This document shows, one piece after another, positions 1 to 12,006 of a stretch of 64,000 nucleotides of DNA. The position numbers and the translations under genes were made by a program. Where the stretch lies: contig NC_057372.1 in assembly GCF_016906535.1 (NCBI RefSeq), positions 663,501 through 727,500 on the forward strand, written 5' to 3'. Numbering within the stretch: position 1 is the first letter of the stretch; each line of letters begins with the position of its first letter. This stretch comes from Rhizoctonia solani (Eukaryota > Basidiomycota > Agaricomycetes > Cantharellales > Ceratobasidiaceae). The notes beneath the pieces were generated by a model, which saw only the letters and a program-made list of their open reading frames with translations, searched no databases and was not told where the DNA came from.

Positions 1-882
1 GCTGTGCCCCGGTTTGAGTCCTAGGCGGGGTTAGACGTGTGTGCTAGGAATGTCGTGGACGGCTCTCCTGTCTGTGATCAGATGCGTTGAAGATCGTACC
101 TGGAACAAGCGATTGCGCGTGGGTCAGAATACGTTCTATGCCTTGGTTTGGTTCTACTTCCTCTTGGCCTTGACCCGTTTTTGGAATGTAGACCGAGTTT
201 TGATCATACCTTATAGGTTATTCCTCGAGTATTCGCGCGTGATGCACCCAAATAGAGATAACATGGCGTTCCATCTGGATGACTAGGTTCGTAATCGCGT
301 TTATCCAAAGATTAACAGGGAAAGATCGATATCTTTGTCGTAGATGTAGTTCGTTGGAATGTATTCACGAATTAGAGTGCGCGTGGTGTATACGGTGGTT
401 CTCGTTCTTCCTTGTTGTCTCTTTGCAGGTTCTGGCATCTCTACATGCTGTCATCACCTGCGCTGCTTATTTGCTCTTAGAGTAGGTCTGCTTTGTAACC
501 GATTGTAGATGTCTGGGTCAGTGTTTCTGTACAAATATATATGTGCTTATATTCGTATACCCCTATCGGAACGACTTCGGCTCTCGATCATGTTCAATAT
601 AGGCAACCAGGACCACATACACTGGAACATTCCCCACACATTCACTCGATCCATCATTTGGACAAGGGAGGGGAGACATACGCCACACAACCCAAGCTCA
701 TGTTGTTTTATCGTGTCCCATCCTGGGGAACGAGGTGGGAGGTCCGGGGGAGATCGAGGATCTTTATCCGCATTTTTTTGCCATCCCGATTGTATTGGGG
801 CCAGCTATAAGTTGTACTGCGGGGGGAGAACCTGGGGCATACGAGCCAGGAGGTCTTTCTCTTCCTCCCTCTCCCATCCCAG

Positions 883-1333
883 AAAACCTTGCTCTTTGCA
901 TATATTACTGCATATTATTATCGTTTGCCCTCGATGAATAGTGATAGTAAAGCCTATGATGGTAAAGATAGTGGAAGAAAGTAGGTTTGTTTTCTTACTT
1001 GGTTGAGAGGGGGGGACTCGGTCTTATCGCGCGTTATCCAGATCATTTAGTAGTGGAACAACCAGTGCAGGCAGCAGCCCAAATGAAGATGACTATGACC
1101 CCAACGAGTAAGCGTTTACACTCGTCCGCCTTTGTTCAGATTTTGTTCGCTCACACACAACTGTTGAACAAAGGCCTACAGCTAGAGGAATGATGAACTA
1201 TAGTAATGCTCACGGGAACAGCCAATTCCGGGACAGAGAAAGAGGAAAAGTCGAAGAGCGCAGGAAATATGAGGAACGTAAGAGGCACGATCAAGAGAAC
1301 CAAGTCAACCAAGATCAAGGCGGCACGAACTAA
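883..1333 (+). CDS. 3' end of an unidentified gene (last three exons)
   Basis: Three exons join in phase: 883-980, 1051-1107 and 1186-1333, ending with TAA at 1331-1333. The introns start gtaggt and gtaagc and end in ttag and ctag. The first piece is hydrophobic with several tyrosines and looks like a last membrane span. It is followed by a Ser/Gly/Asp-rich linker (DDYDPNE) and a charged, Arg/Glu/Gln-rich tail (RDRERGKVEERRKYEERK), a likely cytosolic tail. I do not recognise the family. More exons must lie upstream; hydrophobic open stretches occur at about 41-286 and 279-485, but I could not link them in phase. The start is unknown and may lie outside the window. Confidence 0.4.
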
Positions 1334-1712
1334 CGAGTAGGGAGGATTAAATGAATAAAGATAGTGCTTATATTAGGGCTTGGGCTTCTGCGAGCTGTTC
1401 TGTTTCTGGTGTGTGATCAAATATATGATTGACTTGGTGCTGTATATGACCGTGATTGAGTACCCCGGTCGAAGATCGGCGTATGCTCGTGATCGGTGAC
1501 GCCCCTGGACATATAGCTGCAAGGTCCGAGACAGCCATTGGCTTCGATTCAATTATAATCGATCCCGAGGTAAGATCGACAACACGTGATACGACGCGTA
1601 TTACGTGCAAAGCCATTGGAGAGGACGTCACCCTGTGCACCCTCGATCGGCTCGCAAGAATGTATAAAGGCACGTTGTCAATTGTCTTGTCATTTACTGG
1701 TTTACAACCATC
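1334..1712. other. Intergenic, promoter of the cytochrome b561 gene
   Basis: Both strands carry open frames here (1456-1716 plus, 1368-1724 minus). Neither resembles a known protein or shows splice sites that extend it. I see nothing beyond an upstream region for the b561 gene. Confidence 0.4.
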
Positions 1713-2746
1713 ATGAACGGACACGACCCCGAGCGCCAGGCATTGCTACCGCCTCCCAATACGAGACAAGATACCGATGTTCAGCACCAGGCTGTTGACA
1801 GTGTTTTGGCCAGGCAGGAGCTAAGGCCACGGGACCCGCCGCTCTGGGGACTTGCCGCTGTACGTAATTTACTGCATAAATGGCTGTTGTAATTTCTGAC
1901 TTTGCTTGTGTTCAGATTTCTTTGCTTGTACGCTTTCTTAAGTTTAAGGTCCATTCAGCTTGACTGACCATGGTTGATAGGTTACAGTCGGTTACACCTG
2001 GTACACCGTCTTGGTCCACGCAGACCCGGTGGAACTTGGGTGGTTTGCCTTCCACCCCATGCTTCAAACCGCTGCTGTGTTCGCATTTGCGATGGGAGTC
2101 ATGACGCTCCAGCCTACCCTCAGTGCTGCGTCCAAAGAAGCAGGAAGAGCCCGCCACCAGAAGATCCAGCTCGGATTGGGCTTCCCGCTCATTCTCCTCG
2201 GATCCCTTTCTGTTATCGTCCACAAGGAGAAAATGGGGTGGCCTCATTTTACCAGTCTTCATTCGGTGAGTTTCTTGATTCCTTTGACTGTATAAAATGG
2301 AATTGAGCGTAATTTCAGAAAGTTGGACTCGCCACATTGATTCTGTTGGTAAGCGGTCTATCTTGTCCCGCTAAGGCTGATTGACTAGATATGCTTCGTA
2401 GGTTCTTCAAGCCCTGGCAGGTGGGGCCTCCCTTTGGGGTAAGGGCGTTGCGGTAGGAGGAGAAGAACGAGGCAAGTCCCTCTGGAAGTGGCACAGGTGA
2501 GCCAACTCATCTCTCTGAGTCGGAATAAGTGTATAAACATGCCTTCCGTCGCAGACTCTGGGCTACATCATCATCCCGATGCTCCTGGTTACCGTCCTCT
2601 TGGGAGGTACGACTACGTACTGGGCCAAGATGAACACGAACTTGGCTGGACGAATCGTGGCTTACTATGTTGCACCGGCTTATGCGCTTATTGCCTTGTG
2701 GGGACGCGCGAGGATCCACAAGATGCCTCAGTTGGGGTTCAAGTAG
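1713..2746 (+). CDS. Cytochrome b561 domain membrane protein
   Basis: About 250 aa in five or six exons; exon 1 is 1713-1859, exon 2 1981-2265, exon 3 starts at 2319, and the stop is at 2744-2746. The product is a multi-span membrane protein of the eukaryotic cytochrome b561 family, which binds two hemes and moves electrons across membranes, commonly from ascorbate. Visible family marks are FHPMLQ in the second span (a heme histidine), a Lys-rich turn after the third span (HKEKMGW) and HFTSLHS with further histidines. The N-terminus is soluble, polar and Gln-rich. All exons join in phase without correction. By size it resembles the short CYB561D-type proteins. The acceptor and the membrane cannot be read from sequence. 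Confidence 0.85.
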
Positions 2747-3429
2747 CCTCGATCGTTTAAATGGACTGTGTGCACTTGCTGCGCTTGAATCTTGGACTAG
2801 GAGTGGATTTGAGAACAGAGTTTTGTTACCCATAATGATAGCTCAGTTTGTATAAATAGTTGGTGCTAATGAAATTACTGCGATTCACGATTGTTTAAAG
2901 TCATGTTTCTGGGAGATTTGTATGTGTGTTTGTTTAGTACTACTTGAACCTCCTGATTATCAGTCGAACCAAGGTACTATTCGGGAAGAGCAAGTCATCA
3001 CCAGTACCTAGATTTAGATAAATTAGTTACCAAAGTAAGCGCCGGATCGTTTCTATGTCCAAGGGGATTCCACCCCTTTCCACTCGGCGAATTGAGAGCA
3101 CATATAGCAAAAGTATTGGTATTTCCCTGAAACAGGTTGGTGGGACCAAGTTGACGTGCCTGGTTTGACCGTAGGAGACAAAAATAATTCCTGGTCGTTT
3201 GCATATATCACGTGGAGATTTTTTGTTCAATTCATATTTAACGAGCTACAACGCGAACAAAACAAACTGCTCACTCTCACGTGGGGAATCCAGGGGTCGT
3301 ATAGGCGACCAACCCAACTTTCCCACTGGACTTTAAGCTTGTTGTCTTATTCGTTCTTACTCAATTTTCACGAAAATTACGAGCCATATTACTTACCGAG
3401 ATAATTTCATTTGAGATACGGTTGTCGCA
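2747..3429. other. Intergenic, no gene seen
   Basis: About 680 bp between two plus-strand genes. Only short unrelated open frames are present on either strand. It should hold the 3' UTR of the b561 gene and the promoter of the permease. Confidence 0.4.
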
Positions 3430-6224
3430 ATGCCAACGTCGACGCCATCGTCGGAGTCGTACAAGTCACTCGGCCCTCGTTCTTCGACCCGCGGGGCTCG
3501 GTCGCATATTATTCCAGGATCACCTACGCGCGACTTGAACTCGTTAGAGGTAGTTCTCGAGGATTTGGAAGCTCATATCTCTCCTGTAGATAACAATTTA
3601 GCTGAACAAGCCGTAGTTTTAGAACTGGGTGCGCTCATTCTCATTTGTTACTATAGTGTCAAAGCCTGACTTTTTCAATCCAAGGAAAGAGAGATAGAAA
3701 TGACGAGATAGATAACTACCCACCACCCTCTTTTGCACAATCAGAATTTGAAACAGTTTGTTGCCAGCCTTTGCTTCAGCGTCCTCCCACTGAATACTTG
3801 GCCCCTCTCAGATCATCCGGAGACAAAGAATCGGTGGCCCGATGGCCGCAAATTTGTGCCTAGCCCTTCTCGCTTTCCTCGGGTTGACAATGAGTGGGAG
3901 TTTACGTGAGTAGCTGTAATATATATCACAAAGCCGCGTCAGACTTATCATGCCTTGTACGAATGTAGCGGTTGGGGAGAGGTTTCATACAGAGAAATCA
4001 AGAAGGGCCAACTCATGATGGCCCGTAATAGTATGAGTGACACGGGTGTACAAATGGGTTGGTCTTATTGTACCTCTCAACTGGGGACCATCTTGTTGAT
4101 TTTGTTCGATCATCTTTAGGCCAGTTTCGCTCAACTTCGATTTCTGGAAATGGTGTCGTTGGATCCGTGTTTTATGCATTTCCTGCGGTGGCTGCAGTTG
4201 CATCTATATTTTCGCCCCTCTCCTTGCTTATTGCATGCCTCATCTTGACAATCTACCGTCCGATCTTCTGGAGCTTGGAAGCGCGATTCGTCTAAACGGA
4301 GCCAACTATGTTTACCTACTGCAATGCTCTGGGAAAACGTTGGGGGCTATAGGTGCTGCCGCCACGTTATTGGACGCAGTAGCCACGAGTGTCGTCAGTG
4401 CGGCCACAGCTGGAGCGTACCTGCAGGGTGAAATATCGACTGGATTGATCAAAGAATGGCATATTGGGCTACTCTTGTTGGTTTCGATCTCTCTAATTGC
4501 TTTGGTGTCACTACGTGAGAGTAGTGCGTTTACTCTCTCCATCACTATTATTCACGTGAGTACCTGCTTGGTTATCCCAAATTTATACTTAGTTTTCTAT
4601 AGATGTCGGTAATGACTGCGCTCATGGTTGGGGCTGCGATAACCTGGGCCCATACTGGTATGGGTGTATTGCGCAATAACTGGGAGTTGCGCCCGGCTGG
4701 TGGTGCTAATATAGCCCGCTCGATTTTTAATGGTGTCTGCATCGGTTTTCTCGGAGTTACTGGTTCGTTGGGTCACTTCCAAGCGAGATTGCAGAATGCT
4801 GACATTTTCATTCAGGTTTCGAGTGCACACCTGCATATATACAGAACATCAAGCCCCATTCATATGGGCCTACCCTTCGAAATCTGCTTATCATGGCTTT
4901 GTTTCTCAATGCGCCACTAATGTTGTTTGTGTATGCACTACTTCCCAGTGAAACTATACTGAGCGGGGCGAACGTACTCTCGCTATTGGCTGAAGTAACA
5001 ATCGGACGACCCATGAGAATTGTGATCGTGGTCGATTGCCTCCTTGTTCTTGCGGGTGGTGTCTTTGCGGGGCTTGTGACTGGCTCTCGCCTGGTTGAAA
5101 GTCTTGCACAGTAAGCTTTTGTGCACGAAACTGGATTTGCGCTTTAGCTAATATTCTTGCCTTGCCAAGGGAACGAGTGCTCCCCCAGACGTTTCTACGT
5201 ACCTTGCCTCTGACCGGAACAGCATACATGCCCATATTACTATTCTTTGTCATGTGCTTAGCTGTGTACGGCTCTTCAGCTTTTTCACTCGCGACTGTCT
5301 CGACAATGTTCTCTGCAAGTTTCCTGTTTACTATGCTACTGGTGAGTGTGTGTTTTTTTCGAGTAGGAAGGGAGTCTGAATATGCCTGTTAAACTTATGA
5401 AGTACGGAGTCTCTGGTATCCTGCTCAAGTTTTCGCGCAATCGACTTCCTAGAAAGTACCGTACATCCGTGTGGACGATGATATTGGCCATATTGATGAC
5501 GCTAGTTGTTTTAGGCGGAAACGTCGCTCTAAAGTAAGCGTCTGTCTTACACTCCACCCCGCTACCCTGCGTTGACAGCCTTTTCTAGTCCTCAAACATT
5601 GGGATTGTTCGTGGCGTATTTTGCTGTAGTCTTGCTGGGAATGCTATTTCCTATTTCCCGGCTCAAGATTGCGCACATAGCGCTGTGGATATTGGATCAA
5701 ACAAAGTTCATTCAGCCCTACCGTCTCGACAGGTCGGTTGGTTCTTGGATCAAGAGGTTCCGGGAAGACCCAGTCGTGCTCTGGGTCAAAGACGATCATG
5801 TAAGACTGATAATGCTGTGATCAAGCCGCACGGATGCTTACATTTTACTAAGATCAACTGTTTGGTCCAAGCCATTATATACATTCAAAGAAATGAGCTT
5901 ACCTCGCGAGTTAGGCTTGTTCATGCATACCAAAACATCACCACGGTACCCTCTGAGCTCAAGGCTAATACGCGTATTCTTGATGAGGCGTTCCCTTCGA
6001 TTACTCTTGACCTTGTGTTTATCCAGGGAGATTTTAGCCCAGAGGTGAGTCTAAATATAAATAACATGAGGGACGAGCTAACCCGATTCTGAACCTATCA
6101 GCTGGTTGAAGCTGCGAGCCAGGAACTTAACATTCCCCGTGGCCAAATGTTTATGTCTTGCCCGGGAAAGGATCATCCGTGGCAACTAGGCGACTATCAA
6201 GGTGTTCGAGTAATTGACTTCTGA
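3430..6224 (+). CDS. APC-superfamily amino-acid/amine permease
   Basis: A multi-exon transporter of the amino acid-polyamine-organocation superfamily with a large soluble N-terminus and a C-terminal cytosolic part. Visible segments in order: a polar N-terminus with WPDGRKF and NEWEFT; GWGEVSYREIKKGQ; the first spans (GNGVVGSVFYAFPAV); RLNGANYVYLLQ before a long Ala-rich span; FECTPAYIQNIKP; LFLNAPLMLFVYALLP; and late exons ending QMFMSCPG...GVRVIDF, stop 6222-6224. Introns are 50-65 bp. Three frame breaks are needed: near 3826 (one extra or two missing bases), near 4115 and near 4268 (one base missing each; the last sits between YRPI and LELGSA). The sequence around every break is otherwise well conserved, so base-calling errors are more likely than decay. 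Substrate is unknown. Its neighbours are a EutQ-like cupin and an amine oxidase, which would fit amines or amino acids. Confidence 0.75.
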
Positions 6225-6346
6225 AGTTGTGGTAAACCACGCCGTAACTGAGACCCCCTAGCCTCATTGATTGATGTTGTTTGCTAGTATAGTTACTAAA
6301 TTCTTTCTGCTGATCCATTTTAATACACGTAGAACCAATGGGTGAC

Positions 6347-6896
6347 TCAGAACGCCCTGTATGCGCGTTGGCCAACATAGAAGGCTTGCCCCAAGTGTAA
6401 GTGAATTGTGAACCCGGATATACAGAAATTCTACACACCTTTCCCCTGCGTTGGAGAACTAAATTTAACCTTCGTGCCTTTTTCGATGCGGAGCACATCT
6501 CCGGCTTTGGCCTTGATCACTTCACCTGGTTTGGCTGCATCCTCGAGATGAATTTCTCCTATATGTGTTGTGGTTCGGTCACAGCACCAAGCATGGTTAT
6601 ATATATTCCGTACCTTCTAATATAATTTTTAGCTCATGATAGCCATAAGTATAGACCAACGGTTCATCAGCGGCGACCATAGTAAACAAGCCGCCAGAAA
6701 TTGGTTTATCTTCATCTTTGGACGTGAAAACATCGTCTAAGGCCGCACCTGGCCCTATGCTCGGTAAAGCAAAGTTAGCCTGGGCTCCGGCGCGGATCTA
6801 AGTGTAGGGAAATGTCAATATCGATCGCTGGAATCCGAAGCCGAGTGGAATTCATTTGACTTGATTTGATGGATAATTACTCACATCAATGGGCAT
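6347..6896 (-). CDS. Small EutQ-like cupin protein
   Basis: A 117-aa protein assembled from four exons that no single open frame reveals. The ATG is at 6894-6896, followed by a 12-nt first exon coding MPID, and the stop is at 6347-6349. Introns begin GTGAGT, GTACGG and GTGTGT. The fold is a single cupin barrel: a ligand-type stretch around YTYGYHEL, then ILEGEIHLED, KAKAGDVLRIEKGTKVKF and the terminal AFYVGQRAYRAF. The EGE and GDV patterns match small cupins related to EutQ of ethanolamine utilisation. The usual metal-binding histidines are poorly represented (one His at HEL, one at IHLED), so enzyme activity is uncertain. It is convergent with the permease, with stops 122 bp apart, and lies head to head with the amine oxidase. 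Confidence 0.75.
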
Positions 6897-7459
6897 CTTT
6901 GGGACCAAAGGGGATGATGGAATAGCCAGCTCCTATGGATACTCTGGTTTATATGCAGAAAGCAGTCGCCCCTCCACTTCCTACAAAATGTTTTACTGTG
7001 CTACATTTTACGTAGCTCATGGATGTTCTTAGATACTGGGCCTTCTTTTGAGGTGGAATGAAGATATCCGAGGCGTATGTGAGATTACCCAATAGGCATC
7101 ACAACGTAACAACAAGTGGAGGGTGGAAGCCAAACGCCCCAGCCGAGTCCCGATATGGAAATGTCCATTCGATGCGGCATTCACTATCTAATCAGGCTCG
7201 GGTAAGTGCGCGAATCGCTATTACTGATCAAATAGGAGCCAACAGATTCGGATATTCCCTCCGAATGATATCTATATGGGAAGGAGTTCAGCGCTCGTGC
7301 ATGTCTAATCGAACCGTACTGCCGTGGGACTACCGGCTAGATTTAGAGCCTAGGTTATGTCTCCGCAAGCCAAGAAGCCAAGTAGTCTTCTGACCGTATA
7401 TATATCAAGGTCATCTACCACGAGCTCTTCAAACACCAACGACTCTCCGCTTGGCCACA
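6897..7459. promoter_or_regulatory. Shared upstream region of cupin and amine oxidase, TATA box at 7397-7405
   Basis: A 563-bp divergent spacer. The run TATATATAT at 7397-7405 lies 55 bp before the amine oxidase start codon and fits a TATA element on the plus strand. The 111-codon frame at 7058-7393 has no recognisable features and I do not call it. A shared promoter region would allow co-regulation of the two genes. Confidence 0.45.
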
Positions 7460-10386
7460 ATGGCTCCAGTCGCTGTCGAATCCGCTCCCGTCGTCCCAGC
7501 AAACCCGCCTCAGATTAAGCAGGCCCCCTCGGCTCACCCTCTTGATCCGCTGAGTGCTGATGAGGTATGTTATTGAACCATTCTCATTGTGTGGCGGTGA
7601 AAAGTATGTAACATGCGCACTGCTAGATTACCGGACTCTCTGCTGCGGTACGCCAATATGTTGCGACCCAACACCTATCAAGGCCTTCAAGTACATCGGT
7701 GCCGAGACCGTTCTGCCTCCAAAGCGTGATGTGCTTGCGTACCTTGGCATTCGGACCTCGCCAGGGTCAGAACCCGACCCCTACGTCGAGGTTTCCAGGA
7801 AAGCGGATGTTGACATTATCGATGTTATAACTGGGTATGGATTTCATTCAGAAAATATCGTACTTGCACTGAATTTACCTGTTATCCAGCCATTCATGGA
7901 TCATTCACTTGAGCTTCAAAGAGTCCGAGTGGGTGGTTGATGGTACTGAACAGCTACCAGAAGGTCAAATGCCACAACTTTCTGTCAACGAGCTGATCGA
8001 GGCCGAACAGATTGTTAGGAATGACGAGCGCGTGAAGAAACTCTGCGCAGATGTAGGTCAGTAATTATAACCCCGTGTCAGTGAAACAAATCATCGTAGT
8101 AACACTTGCGGATCTTTAGGTGTAGGTCCTGATCAAATCTACGCAGACGGATGGTCTTTGGGCTACGATGAGCGATTCTCGAAAAAATTACGGCTCCAGC
8201 AGTGCTTGCTGTACGCACGCTTCGGAGAAGACGAGAACATCTACGCCCACCCCCTCGATTTCATCCCAGTCATCGACTCCAATGCCAAGAAGGTTATCCA
8301 CATTGATTTCCCATCCCACCCAAAATCGGGACTCCACACAGCGTCAGCTGACTACTCGACCCAACCTCCCAATTTGGAAGTGACTTGTGATCGCGGCCGG
8401 ATCCCTCCTCCTAAAATGAAGCACGAGTACCTTGCAGATCATTTGGATACTGCGAATGCGCCACGCGAGCCACTCAAGCCCCTGCATGTGATCCAGCCAG
8501 AGGGCGTTAGTTTCAAAATGAGCGGAAACATCCTCGAGTGGCAGCAATGGAAGATGCATATTGGTAAGTGTATATACTCGGTATGAAAAGACTCCCAGCT
8601 AAGTGAAAACAGGCTTCACGGCTCGCGAGGGTGTGGTCCTTGGAACAGTAACCTACAATGATGCGGGTGAGGTCCGCCCAGTATTCTACCGCATGTCATG
8701 CGCGGAAATGGTGGTACCGTATGGTTCTCCAGACCATCCTCACCCTCGCAAGTTTGCATTTGATGTGTGAGTGCATAAAGCCGAGCATGTCTTAGTTCTA
8801 CTTATTCAGTGGACCGATAGTGGCGAATATGGTATGGGTGTCCAAGCAAATGAACTCTCCCTCGGATGTGATTGCCTGGGTACTATCCACTACTTGGTGA
8901 GACAAACCTTTTGCCAAGTTAATGCGTAGTCTGTACTTATAACGAAACTTCGAAACCAGCCCGGTCACTTTATTGGACACGATGGGAACACTGTTACGAT
9001 TAAAAATGCCATTTGTATCCATGAAGAAGATGCTGGTGAGTCTCGCGAGATATATTATACAAATTATGGGGTTCAATGGCCGCCCAGGACTATTGTGGAA
9101 GCATACCGATTATCGCCCAGGGGGACGGTCCCAATCTGTTCGCTCTCGAAAACTCGTTATTTCGATGATATGCACCGTGGCAAATTATGAATATGGTGAG
9201 ATCTTATATCGCATGTATGCGCATGAAATATTCACCAGAGTACAGCATTCTACTGGAATTTCTACCTCGATGGTACTGTCGAACTCGAGACTCGCCTCAC
9301 AGGAATTTTGAATGTGTAAGTCAGTTGAAATTATCTCTAATTAACTATTGATATGATTTCTCTAGCTACACTCTCGCGGAAGGAGAACAGGCAACCTTCG
9401 GAACTCAAGTCGCCCCTCGCATCAATGCCCAATACCACCAACATTTGTTCTCCATTCGGTGGGTACCCATACTTGTATTGTGCACATCCTCTGATTCGTA
9501 TTCTATAGTGTCGATCCTATGGTAGATGGTATCAATAACACGGTCATCGAGTCGGACATCAAACCATACCCCTATGCCACAGGATCAGCTGAGAACTACG
9601 CCGGAAACGGCTTCATTTCTGTGGATACTCCAGTTACCGAAGCCAGCGGTCGAGAATATTCACACGAAACCGACCGACGTTGGCGGATTGTCAATCGCTC
9701 GCGTACTCACTACTCGTCTGGGTTGCCAGTCGCATACTCGGTGGGTATCGGAGGTGCGACTCGTGGGCTCCTCGCGCAGCCCGAAAGCTGGGTCCGCGAG
9801 CGCGCTGGTTTTGCCACAAAATCACTGTGGGTCGTTCCTTCTGATGAGGCAATATCTGGAGGCAGAAGGTGGCCAGCAGGAAGACATGTTCCTCAGACGT
9901 AAGTGGTTGATGCGGTGCGTGCTACGTGTGCTAATATTTGACCACTCAAACACAGACGAACCAACCAAAGGACTCGGTAGTGAGTGGACCAAAAATGGCG
10001 AGAGCGTAGACGACAAGGATATTCTGCTTTTCTTGACAGTTGGTGTGTCCGTTCACTGGTAGTCCCCTGGATCTACGATATTGATACAAGTTCATTTGTA
10101 GGTGTAAATCATGTACCACGTCCTGAAGATTGGCCAGTGTAAGTACCATTTAACAAACAGGGATAATAGTACTAATCAGTGTCTCAGTATGCCCACCGAA
10201 CACCTTCGCATTGTTTTCAAGCCTATTGGATTCTTCAAGGCTAACCCGGCTCTGGACGTCAAGGCCCCCGTGGACGAGCGGAGCCGAAATGCATTCCCTG
10301 CAGGAGATATCGGAACCGGTGCGGTCGTAGAACACACGAATGGCAATGGTTCGACACAAGCGTCCACATCGTGCGGCTGCAGTTAA
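7460..10386 (+). CDS. Copper amine oxidase (TPQ type)
   Basis: Oxidises primary amines to aldehyde, ammonia and hydrogen peroxide using copper and a topaquinone made from an active-site tyrosine. About a dozen exons cover the whole enzyme. The N-terminal domain contains [10 protein letters not shown] and [11 protein letters not shown]; the catalytic domain contains [13 protein letters not shown] and [12 protein letters not shown]. The cofactor site is [14 protein letters not shown] (Tyr after Asn becomes TPQ), the copper ligands are HQH in AQYHQHLFS, and the third ligand is [11 protein letters not shown]. The C-terminus is a short polar tail ending CGCS. Two single-base losses must be assumed: near 7664 (between QYVA and DPTPIKAF) and near the 9900-9957 intron junction. 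All catalytic residues are present, so I treat the gene as functional with sequence errors. No signal peptide is seen, so it is probably cytosolic or peroxisomal. Confidence 0.88.
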
Positions 10387-10551
10387 ATTCCAAGCGGCAT
10401 CTTTAGGATTAGGACATAAGTGTGGACCTAGTATTACTAAATACAGTGTATCTTTTCGATGTATAACCATATGGGATATGAAGTTGCAGTCTATCTTGAT
10501 CATAACTCAGTTCGTTTGCAGCCAGCATTATAAAAACAGACCGGAGACTGT

Positions 10552-11467
10552 CTATGATTGTTCAGGGACTAGGAATCCCACAAGGCATCCATCCAGCATG
10601 AAATCTAGATTGACCCAAGCATGAGTCGTGGCTAATGAAAAGTCAGTTGTCTGTCAAACAGATTTAGGCCAAAACCCACCAAATAATTTTGTTCCATCTC
10701 TCCCAGCAACGCGCATCAGCTCCTTCTCACCCCCAGGATGATATGGTAGGTACGGTGTAATATTATAGACCTTTCCACCGAACGCCGACCACGCATCATC
10801 TCTCGAGCGGTGTTCCTTTAGCATGGATGGCGTAACTCTCTGCAATTCGGTAACTCCCTGCACGGGTAGGCGGGCTTAGAGACATAATCATGTAGGTTGA
10901 TTCAAAACTCACTCTAAGATCCACCCCGGAAGACTTCAGGTTTGCCCAGTCCAAAGCGCCATGACCAGGAGCCAGAGCGACTTTTGCCCGTGCCTTGCCT
11001 TTTGTATTGACATTGGGCATAGGTTTTGTTGTTGAAGGCGGCAGAGCAAGTCCACCGCCAGAAGGTACCGACACAGTATTTCTTTGTTGGGTGGAACTGG
11101 TTGAAGCCAAGAGTCCATTGGTAGACACGGTTGGGATGCGAACGGTCGGTAAACGAGGTGGCGGCATGGTCTTCGAGTCAGGCGAAGGCGATCTCTTTTG
11201 AGCGTCCTGAACACCTGGGGACGGTGTTACATTGGATATTACGGTAGTGGAGTTGGATTGGCCAGAACCTGAAGAGCGTTGGATACTATTTGGCAGAGGG
11301 AATGGAGGGGGCAAATCATCATCTTCAATGTCTCCAGATGCAGATCCAGGCGGCGAAGGCTCCGAGAGGTTGATGGTTGGCCCAGGTGTTTCAGAATTAG
11401 AACCAGCCGAGTCATTCGTGGTGCTGCCAATAACGGGTGCAAGCCAACTTCGAAGGTAGGAAGACAT
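10552..11467 (-). CDS. Cytochrome b5 heme-binding protein, Irc21-like
   Basis: About 280 aa in three exons that join in phase. The first exon (11467 down to about 10914) encodes a low-complexity Ser/Pro/Thr-rich stretch of about 180 residues, probably disordered. It ends with a conserved linker (GHGALDWANLKSSGVDLR). The last two exons encode one cytochrome b5 domain: ELQRVTPSMLKEH, DAWSAFGGKVYNITPYLPYHPGG (heme His in HPGG), then THAWVNLDFML with the second heme histidine. Stop at 10552-10554. The domain order matches yeast Irc21 and the N-terminus of vertebrate CYB5R4, but no reductase domain follows. It probably acts as a cytosolic electron donor or sterol-pathway partner; that is inference. 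It is convergent with the amine oxidase, 165 bp apart. Confidence 0.85.
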
Positions 11468-12006
11468 GGGGGGAGCAAGATCAAAGTTGAATTAAAGGCA
11501 AGATGGTTTCTATCTTTATAATACGTAGTGAGGTGGTATGGACCGTGCTTTTATAATGGCCTTGCTGTGGTAAACTGTAACGCTTGCCACCAAGCATTGG
11601 CAAGTCCGCGGTGCCCGCGGGTCGCAACAGCCTGCTTTGTAAAACAGATTACAATATCCCGATTCTAAAGCGGCTACAACACTCGCACGGCGCGTAATGC
11701 TACAGTCTTTACGATAATCGCCCACCTGTGTTATGTAGGGATAAAAAATTGCAGACTATTTAAGAAGGCCAGGCCATTAGGCTAATATATACGAAGCGAC
11801 TCCATGTTACGGCCTTCTGCAAATACGAAGTTGTACACTTAGGAAATAATCCTGTTGGGCATCTCCAAATGACCGATATGACACACGGACCACTGAGGGC
11901 GAAAGAGCTTTAGCATAATATACAAACTGGATCACCTAAACATATGCTGCCAATACTATCTGTTTGTTATCCATGGACTTGCCATCAGGGCTTACTCGGG
12001 ATTATA
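11468..12006. other. Intergenic, no gene seen
   Basis: About 540 bp, AT-rich, upstream of the cytochrome b5 gene on the minus strand and downstream of the next minus gene. The 69-codon minus frame at 11516-11725 has no features. I see nothing coding. Confidence 0.4.

Noticed and set aside
3430..6224. Calling the permease a pseudogene because of three frame breaks
   Set aside because: The same type of break affects essential genes throughout the window, so sequence error is the better explanation.
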